A DNA stretch of 64,000 bases from NCBI GenBank assembly GCA_000310025.1, contig FN649741.1:301774-365773 (forward strand), read 5' to 3'. Positions 1-7,288 of the stretch are shown piece after piece (the first letter of the stretch is position 1; every line of letters begins with the position of its first letter). Source of the DNA: Ectocarpus siliculosus (Eukaryota; Sar; Phaeophyceae; Ectocarpales; Ectocarpaceae). Made by a program: the position numbers and the translations under genes. Below the pieces are notes generated by a model. It searched no databases. It saw nothing but the letters and a program-made list of their open reading frames with translations, and was not told the origin of the DNA.

Positions 1-2
1 AC

Positions 3-2090
3 CATAACGGTCACCGTCAACGTGGTTCGCGAGGGTCGCGCTCTTCCGCAGCTAGCGAAAGTGACGCGTCGGCTTCCGTGGCCGCCAGCAGCTCCAACAG
101 ATCGAATCGAGGCAAACGTGGCAAGAAGCGCTCTGGGTCCAACGGCCGCCGAGAGGAGGTCGCTGTGGAACGCAAGCCTTCGGCGACTAAAAGCGTCAGC
201 AAGGAGGACACGAGTCGTGGCCGCCGTCGTAGCCGGAGTCATAGCAGGAGCTGTAGCCCACGCCGCCGCGGACACTGCCGCGGGCACCGCAGCAGCGACG
301 GCTCGGAGGCACCAGCCTATGAGGATCACTCCCCCGAGGAGATCTTTGACGCAAACCAACCGCACCTGACCACCGATCTTCCACTGGAAGAGCGTCTGGA
401 CCAACCCCTGACAGCCCCGCGTGATGACAGGCAAGTACCGTTGTTGGGTGATGTCGCAGCCAGCGACCACTCATTGATGTCACGCAACAGTGCATTCGTA
501 GGCCATAACGCCCAACCGTTGTCGTCAACGACTGCTCGTGCTCGCCAAGTAGAGATAGACAAGGCTGACGCGCTTGCAGAAGCTGCACGAATCAGAGAGA
601 TCAGTGCGAAGTACATCAAGACGAAGTTTAGGGATATTCGTATACAACCATCGATCCCTTGGCCGGCAAACCTGAAACAGGCAGTGCCGCAGTTGTTAGA
701 TTCTATCAAGGCTGCAGCCTTAGATGTCTTGCAACAGGCTGACCCTTTCATCGATTTTGACAAATCCGATACGTGGGTTCGCGGGTGGGAAAACCCGCTG
801 AAGAAAGCCATCATTAGCGACGTATCCCCAAACAAGCAAACCACTGGTGACCTTATCAGCTCTATCAATGGTATGTTTGTGCAGGTGAAGCAGCGTATGG
901 ACGACGGTATGAACGGAGGAGAAGCTTTCAAGCACCTTCTTCGTCTGATCGCGTCCCACTTCAAGCATGAAGACCGTGGAGACGCCTTGACAACGCTGAA
1001 TGCGTCCGGTGTTCCCAACGGAACTACGTTTGGAGAATTTTTGCGACAGTATCGTACTGCCGTGAACAACATCACGCACTATTCCAGTCTTTTTAGCCAT
1101 AACGAGACTTGGATTGTCGGGATCACAAGGAATAAGATCAACGACCAGTTTTCTGTGATGATGTCTGACTGTTTTCCGGGTGCAAAGCGTACCGCGGCAG
1201 AACCCTACAGTAGTCTGGATGAGATGTGGCGAGTGCTGAATGAGTTCACGACCTCTAAGGTTAAGGCAGAGAATGGCGAGCAATATGCTGCGCTCTCGCT
1301 TAGTGGATTATCGTTGCATTCGCAAGGCGGTAGTCGTTCTCAAGGACGTTCGACGACGCAATCGCAGCAGCCTTGGAGCTCCCAGGGAGCACGTGGCAAA
1401 TCGGTCATGCGTGTTAAGGCAGAGCCAATTCATTATGTGTTTTGTGTTAGCTACGATGCTTGGCCGCTGGCCACCGATGATCATTGGGAGACAGTGCATG
1501 CTGTTGTTTCCAGTGGTTTCAAACGTCAACTCCCCCCCCTTTGGACACCACTCCTTAGGACTAGAGCTGACCGAGCACAAGCGTTCAGCGCGAATGCTGG
1601 CCGTTGTTTAAACTGTCACGGGTCTGGCCACTCCATCAAACACTGTGAACAGCCTTTCACCAATGCTAGTGGTGTACTGAACCCAGATTTAGGTGCACTG
1701 ACTGATGGTGATGACATGTTTCGCCTGTGGCAAGAGCGCTTGCGGTCCTGGAGGACTAAGCCTGCGACTGCCACAACACACGGCTCACGCAACTCGAATG
1801 GCCAACAAAACCGGCGCCGTTCCCACAGACCAGCTCATAGAGTTCAATACGCTGGTAACGCTCCAAACCCGCAACAATACACTCAGACGTGGCATCAACC
1901 GCCACCACAGGGCCTGCTGCAATCTAGTGCACCAGCCCAACAGCACACATTGGTAGCATACCAGCCTCATGCAGGTACTGCTCCAGCGTCTGCCACACAC
2001 GCGCAGCCGGCGTTAAGAATCAACAGCCGACTCCCCGTAGACTCCAACCCAAATGCCCGCACTCCTGGAACGTATAATGCTGGTAACTGA
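3..2090 (+). CDS. gag: Gag polyprotein of the Ty3/gypsy element (5' partial)
   Basis: The frame is already open at base 3, so the start codon lies upstream; the GTG near 78 is not a credible eukaryotic start. The N-terminal 100 codons are very basic and rich in Arg/Ser pairs (SRSHSRS-like), suggesting RNA binding. The middle (about 560-1270) is a predicted helical capsid region with the Trp/Phe-rich pattern of retrotransposon gag. A CX2CX4HX4C zinc knuckle (CLNCHGSGHSIKHC) lies at about 1605-1646 and would bind the genomic RNA in the particle. The tail is Gln/Pro/His-rich. The frame ends at TGA 2088-2090, and the same frame continues open directly after it into the NADAR/protease ORF, so readthrough would give a Gag-NADAR-PR fusion. 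Confidence 0.85.
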   Translation, partial: HNGHRQRGSRGSRSSAASESDASASVAASSSNRSNRGKRGKKRSGSNGRREEVAVERKPSATKSVSKEDTSRGRRRSRSHSRSCSPRRRGHCRGHRSSDGSEAPAYEDHSPEEIFDANQPHLTTDLPLEERLDQPLTAPRDDRQVPLLGDVAASDHSLMSRNSAFVGHNAQPLSSTTARARQVEIDKADALAEAARIREISAKYIKTKFRDIRIQPSIPWPANLKQAVPQLLDSIKAAALDVLQQADPFIDFDKSDTWVRGWENPLKKAIISDVSPNKQTTGDLISSINGMFVQVKQRMDDGMNGGEAFKHLLRLIASHFKHEDRGDALTTLNASGVPNGTTFGEFLRQYRTAVNNITHYSSLFSHNETWIVGITRNKINDQFSVMMSDCFPGAKRTAAEPYSSLDEMWRVLNEFTTSKVKAENGEQYAALSLSGLSLHSQGGSRSQGRSTTQSQQPWSSQGARGKSVMRVKAEPIHYVFCVSYDAWPLATDDHWETVHAVVSSGFKRQLPPLWTPLLRTRADRAQAFSANAGRCLNCHGSGHSIKHCEQPFTNASGVLNPDLGALTDGDDMFRLWQERLRSWRTKPATATTHGSRNSNGQQNRRRSHRPAHRVQYAGNAPNPQQYTQTWHQPPPQGLLQSSAPAQQHTLVAYQPHAGTAPASATHAQPALRINSRLPVDSNPNARTPGTYNAGN

Positions 2091-4142
2091 CAGCCCAACG
2101 GCGGCTTGTCGTTACTCCCCGACCCGCCGATGGCAAAACAGGGAGCAGCTAGATATGTGTCGCAGGATGCGCGTATAGTAGGTACGGTCGAGTGTACCAC
2201 TCCTGTTCCTACAACCGACACTTCCGCTACAAGCGGTAGTGCTTCGACCTCATCGGGTGAAGATGGTGTAGCCCACACTCCCGATCACGGCAGCTTCAGC
2301 GCTGTCGTCAATGCATATACCCCAAGGTTAGGAACTCAAGGAGCGACCTGTCTTGAAGGCGGCTCCCCGAGTTTTAACACAGCTCGAGCAGCTTGCACAC
2401 GCGGCAGCTTCAGCGCTGTCGTCAGTAAATATACCCCAAGGTTAGGAACTCAAGGAGCGACCTGTCTTGAAGGCGGCTCCCCGAGTTTTAACACAGCTCG
2501 AGCAGCTTGCACAACCCACGATTACACCACGTTGCCGCCCGCAAACCAGCCTGAACCATTACGTGTTGGCTACACGAATGCAAGGGTCGGTTTGAGGTGC
2601 GGGTACGGAAGGTCGGGATTGTCGAGCATGCCCAAGAGGTCCGCTCAGACGTCCTCGTGGAAGACCGTTAGGACACCTACGTTGTCGACAATACATGAAG
2701 TGTCGCCGGGTTTAGCCACCTCGAGCGATGCTTTGGACATGTCCACTACGTACGGGTCATCGACAGCCTGCGGCGATACAGCCGATGGAACTCGAGACGG
2801 TAATAAAAGTCACTCGCCGCACGGTGAAGCGAGTATGACCGATTGCGTTGAAAGAAATACGCGTCGATTTCCCGTGGTTTGCGATTCGCGGAGTACCAAA
2901 ACTGAGCGGTCCCCAACCGCGACCACGGAGGTGCTGACAACACCGTATTCGGAGGACGCTCCGATTGCGCCCCTCGCTGAACAAACAGCGAAAAACTCGC
3001 GACCCTCGTCAAGGGAGGTCCGTCATGTCTCCAACGTGATGGATTCTAGCGAAAGCACTACAGACTATACACCCCCACCGGGTTGCGCTGTTGGAAGAGT
3101 AGAGGACTTGGGGAAACAGACATCCCCCTCCTCCGCTATAGCTGGTATTCGTATCTACCCTCCTCCTCCGACCGACGCCAGGTGTTCACCACCAGCGTTT
3201 GATCCGAGCAAGGAGTACTGCACACCTGACATGGTGTTGTTCTGGCAAGCCCCGTCGTTTTTCTCGCAATGGACGCCCTCCGTCTTTACTGTAGATGGTG
3301 TGGAATACTCTTGTGGAGAACAATTCTTCGCGGCTGCCAAGGCTCGTCTCTTTGGCGACCAAGATACGTTGCGGCGGATTATGCGTGTTTCTGACCCGAT
3401 TAAACATAAGCGTTACGGACGCCAAGTTAAAGGGTTTGATGAAGCTGTTTGGGAGCGCGAGCGTGAAAACGTGGTGCGTGTCGCCTCCTACTACAAATTT
3501 TCGCAAAATCCCGCTATGCGACAACATCTTTTGGGCACCGGCGACAAAATGCTCGTCGAAGCTAGCCCATTCGATGCCATATGGGGCATTGGACATCGCG
3601 CGGATGATCCTGCTGCAATCCAACCCTCTTTATGGCGGGGCTCCAATCTGCTCGGCAAAAGCCTGCAGGTTGTTCGAGACCTACTCCGAGAGCACGCGCC
3701 GACGCCGATACTTCCACCACAAGTTTCGTCCGACGCTCAGCTCCGGAATACAATACATGAGGTTAACCCTGCAACGCAAGAGTGTATTTCGACGGCTGCC
3801 GCCGAGGAGGCCGCCCCGTCGTCAGGTTACCGCATAAAATCAGCGCATGTTCCAAGGGATCACAGCGCTGAAGTTCTCGCGGTTACGTCCGCTGAGTATC
3901 ATGAGGAAGATCGTGTACCGTTGCTCGCTGAGCATGGTCCTTGCCTCGTAGGTGGTGTTGTTACAGTTGACGACGCTTCATTTACGACTCGAGTCAAAAT
4001 CCACGCTGGGCCAGCCAAATCACAATATGGTTGCGCCGCTCTGCTCGATTCAGGATCACCGGCCACGTTCATCAACAGCAACGCTGTCGGTACCCCTCAA
4101 AGCCATGGGAGCCATCTCAGAGGCTTGCATATCGCACGGTAA
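2091..4142 (+). CDS. Second retrotransposon ORF: variable region, NADAR domain, N-terminal half of aspartic protease
   Basis: The ORF is in the gag frame, separated by one TGA. The first ATG-type start is not obvious, which fits expression by readthrough. About 380 residues are low in complexity and Ser/Thr-rich and include a 38-residue tandem duplication (2289-2516). Residues of about 383-534 (nt 3237-3693) match the NADAR/YbiA-like fold (DUF1768): aromatic FSQW then FTVDG, the GEQFFAAAKA helix with its conserved Glu at 3318-3320, KFSQNP, LLGTGD, LVEASPFDAIWGIG, and NLLGKSLQVVR. Known NADAR proteins act on ADP-ribose N-glycosidic bonds, including guanine ADP-ribosylation, or in riboflavin metabolism. 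At the C-terminus the retropepsin motif LLDSGSPATF (Asp at 4047) appears, but the rest of the protease lies in the +1 frame. Domain identity is sure; its function in the element is inference. Confidence 0.85.
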   Translation, partial: QPNGGLSLLPDPPMAKQGAARYVSQDARIVGTVECTTPVPTTDTSATSGSASTSSGEDGVAHTPDHGSFSAVVNAYTPRLGTQGATCLEGGSPSFNTARAACTRGSFSAVVSKYTPRLGTQGATCLEGGSPSFNTARAACTTHDYTTLPPANQPEPLRVGYTNARVGLRCGYGRSGLSSMPKRSAQTSSWKTVRTPTLSTIHEVSPGLATSSDALDMSTTYGSSTACGDTADGTRDGNKSHSPHGEASMTDCVERNTRRFPVVCDSRSTKTERSPTATTEVLTTPYSEDAPIAPLAEQTAKNSRPSSREVRHVSNVMDSSESTTDYTPPPGCAVGRVEDLGKQTSPSSAIAGIRIYPPPPTDARCSPPAFDPSKEYCTPDMVLFWQAPSFFSQWTPSVFTVDGVEYSCGEQFFAAAKARLFGDQDTLRRIMRVSDPIKHKRYGRQVKGFDEAVWERERENVVRVASYYKFSQNPAMRQHLLGTGDKMLVEASPFDAIWGIGHRADDPAAIQPSLWRGSNLLGKSLQVVRDLLREHAPTPILPPQVSSDAQLRNTIHEVNPATQECISTAAAEEAAPSSGYRIKSAHVPRDHSAEVLAVTSAEYHEEDRVPLLAEHGPCLVGGVVTVDDASFTTRVKIHAGPAKSQYGCAALLDSGSPATFINSNAVGTPQSHGSHLRGLHIAR
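2289..2516 (+). repeat. 114-bp tandem duplication in the second retrotransposon ORF
   Basis: Two nearly identical units start at 2289 and 2403 (GGCAGCTTCAGCGCTGTCGT...), period 114 bp, so the reading frame is kept and 38 residues are repeated. The copies differ at only a few positions, around 2316 and 2430. This indicates a recent slippage or unequal exchange within a region of low constraint upstream of the NADAR domain. Confidence 0.93.
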
Positions 4143-6606
4143 CTCACGTTCTTGGGGAGGTTTTGGTAAATCCGAGTCTCTTCAGACGTCTGATACAGTC
4201 CGTCTGAGTGTGCAATTTTTCCACGGTGATACGCCTTCGGCTTCTCTTGCCGTTTGGGCGCACATCGTCCCTGCAAACACCATGCAGTTTCCCATCCTAT
4301 TGGGACGCGATAGTTTCATGCGATTTAACACTCGCACGTACCGTATGTTGCCTCCGAGGCCACTGGACAATCGCGTTTTTGGTGAATATACGCTTGCCCA
4401 CCAGGATGATTCTGGTGCGGTCGCGTATGTGCCCGATTTCACAGCCCCGGCGGACCAATTCCAGCTCCGTTATGCAGGGCCAACGGGTACTTCATTGTCA
4501 GACGACCACCAAATGATTGAAGTCAACTTGGTGCGTTCCAACGGTACACCGGCTCTGACCGGTCAATACCTTGTCGACATGTTGCCTGATGTTTCGTCGA
4601 ACGAAGAGATCTTTGTCTCCGACGGGCGTCAGTTTGTGCCGCTCGCGGGCGCTGCAGAACTTGAGCCAGGAGACTTGCTCGGTACTGCTGCCGCCCCGCT
4701 GATGCGCGTCCCGGTAGAGAATTTAGAACAACAGTTTAGTGACGAAGCTGACACTTCATGTTCGGTGCCTGGACCTATTTTGGGTTCTACCGAGGATAAC
4801 GCGGACAGGACCGTCGATCCGCAGGTGCGTTGCCACGATCCCTTCGTGCACAACCTACGATCCACCGATCTTCCTGTGCCGGACCCAGGGAAATCACCCC
4901 CTGCGGCCCCTGCCCCAGCTCACACTTCGCCCTCGCCGCCACCACAGCATGTGATGGAGCGGTTGAGCGCTGAACAGCGAGTTAGCTTTGAGTCATTGTG
5001 GAATCGCTTGCCGCCTCACCTGAAGTTGGTTAAGTTTGATTTACACGGTCCTGGTTGGTCACCAGAGGTCATCACAGAACTTGGTGATCTTTTGCATGAT
5101 TTCCAAGACGTGTTTTCCACATCCTCGACGGATTTAGGGTCCTGTTCCCTGATGCCGTTTGAGATCAAAGTACCTCCGGATTGTCCCCCGGTGACGTCCA
5201 AACCGTACCGTATGAATCCTTTGGTTGCGAAGCAAGTCGATGCCATTTTGGACCAGTATCTAGCTGCTGGCCTAATTCAGCACTCGACCTCTCCTTATTC
5301 CAGCCCCATCGTGGTTATACCAAAGAAGTCTGGTGGAATACGCATCACGGTTAACTTCCCATCCCCCCGAGTCGACGAGATTCTAACGAAACTCAACAGA
5401 GGTTCGATTTTCTCGTTATTCGATTTCACGGGTTCTTTCCACCAGATCACTGTCCACAAGGACACTATCCCCCTTACGGCCTTTGCGACCCCCACTCGTT
5501 TGTTCGAATGGCTCCGCATGCCGATGGGTGCTAGCCAATCCGCAGGCCACTTTGTAAAAGTGATTAACGAAGTAATCAAAGGACTCGATGGAGTCGAGGC
5601 ATACCTCGATGACGTCGTTGTTTTTGACGAAGGCCCACTGCAGCATGTCCGTAATATGCGCACGCTCTTCGAACGGTTGAGAAAGTACGACCTCAAACTT
5701 TCTCCCTCGAAAGCCACCATCGGTACCACCAAGGCTGACTTCTTGGGGCACACCATATCTTCGAAAGGTGTCCTCCCCAACGCCCGTAAAGTAGCCGCCC
5801 TGGCAGGTATGCCCATGCCGACGACCGTCAAGCAACTCAGGTCACTCATGGGTGGTCTGAGCTACTACCGACGTTTCCTCAGAGACATGGCCAAGCGTGT
5901 GAAGTCCATTACGCACTTGCTCAAAAAAGGTGTTCCCTTCGCTTTCACGAGCGACATGGAAACAACTGTTCGCAGCCTACTGGCTGAGCTCGCGAAACCG
6001 CCCATTTTAGTGTTTCCTGATTGGGACGCTATTGCGGACGGTACACGCCCTTTACGTCTTTGCTGTGACGCCAGCTCCGACGGTCTCGGCGCCGCGCTGG
6101 AGCAAGAGCAGAAAGACGGCTCGGTACGGCCGATCGTTTTCATCAGCAGAGCCACGCTCGACGCTGAACGCAACTGGACCGCTCTCGATCTCGAAGCAGG
6201 AGCCGTTGTATGGGCGATCAAGCGTCTCCGCGAATACCTTCGTGGCACACACTTCCGCATCTATTCCGACAATAAGGCGCTGGAAAGTTTGTCAAAAATC
6301 AGCGAGCACAACCCACGCGTCCAACGCTGGATTGAGTTCCTTGAAGCATACAGCTACACGTTGGAGTACCGACGAGGTGCCTCCAACGGAAACGCTGACA
6401 TGCTGTCTCGTCTGCCGATTGAGCCTACTGCCGCCGACATCAACGGTAACAGTCGTTTGACGTCCCCAGAAGACGTTGGTGTGTATCTGATCCGAGCGAC
6501 AGGTCACGCACCACCCGGACAAACCACGCCTGGCGTTGGTTTGGGGTGGGCTGGCGCCCCCGAGCGAGAACGCCGCTTTGGGTGGGCTACCCCTCACTTC
6601 CGATGA
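4080..6606 (+). CDS. pol: Pol block: C-terminal protease half, reverse transcriptase, RNase H
   Basis: This frame is +1 relative to the NADAR ORF. It is formally open from 3952, but sequence resembling protease starts only around 4080-4110 and carries the second retropepsin signature ILLGRDSF at about 4297. A Pro-rich spacer follows (about 4870-4950). Reverse transcriptase spans about 5190-5840: SPYSSPIVVIPKKSGGIR, FDFTGSFHQI, TPTRLFEWLRMPMG and the catalytic YLDD at 5602-5613. RNase H spans about 6050-6290: CDASSDGLGAAL with catalytic Asp, the LDLEAGAVVWA helix, and YSDNKALESL, followed by NADMLSRLP. It copies the element RNA into cDNA in cytoplasmic particles. It stops at 6604-6606 and must be joined by another +1 change to the following linker/integrase frame. 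Confidence 0.93.
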
Positions 6607-7288
6607 TTTTGCGGATTTTCGCAAACACGGGCCTCGAATGAGGATTGACGACCTTGATGCTCCTGCAGGAGAATTCGTCGCTCGTGTTTTTCCGTACGTC
6701 AATGCGCGAGGACCTTTGCGACACCTTGCGGACGATCGTGCATTGTCTTGCACCGACCACTCCGTATTTGCTGTGCCTGAGGTTACTTCCGCTGCAACCC
6801 AGAAAATACAGGGCGCTGTGCCGGCACTCCGGTCTTCAGCTTCTCCTGTTGTGTCTCCGATGAGACCATTGTATAGGGACACCGCCACGGTTTACGGACC
6901 GTCTGCGCGACCCCACACGGATACAGCTGCATTTGCGCTCCCTGTCCACGACACACAGACCGCCGACGATAACTCTCGGTTGCCCCCTGTCGTGTCTCAT
7001 GCGACCGCAACTGTCGACGCCGGCTCCCACTCTGATCGTTTGGATGCCGCCGACTCATTGCCGCCGCCTTCGACCTCTCGGTTGCAACCGCATCGTATTG
7101 ATCCGTCGGAACTGATCTCTACTCGTACGCGTCGCCGAACCGCGGCTGCTGCGGGTCAGCCTCAACCCGATGTAAACTACGGTTTCGGTCCTGATTTGTC
7201 GATCCCCCCACACGTTCCGCGTGCAGGCGCTTCTCGTCGTCAAACACGAGTGACACCAGCTGCCACCACGCCTGAGCCTGCTGTCTAA
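6536..7288 (+). CDS. Pol linker region between RNase H and integrase, unknown function
   Basis: An ORF of about 250 codons in the +1 frame relative to the RT/RNase H block, overlapping its last 71 bases. It reads as coding sequence from about 6600 (DDFADFRKHGPRMRIDDLD), then becomes Ala/Pro/Thr/Asp-rich and probably disordered. No catalytic motif is visible. It ends in TAA at 7286-7288, and the same frame continues into the integrase after that codon. In related Ty3/gypsy elements a tether separates RNase H from the integrase zinc finger, so this is most likely that tether, unusually long. It could also hold a small lineage-specific domain that I do not recognise. Confidence 0.6.
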   Translation: MVWGGLAPPSENAALGGLPLTSDDFADFRKHGPRMRIDDLDAPAGEFVARVFPYVNARGPLRHLADDRALSCTDHSVFAVPEVTSAATQKIQGAVPALRSSASPVVSPMRPLYRDTATVYGPSARPHTDTAAFALPVHDTQTADDNSRLPPVVSHATATVDAGSHSDRLDAADSLPPPSTSRLQPHRIDPSELISTRTRRRTAAAAGQPQPDVNYGFGPDLSIPPHVPRAGASRRQTRVTPAATTPEPAV

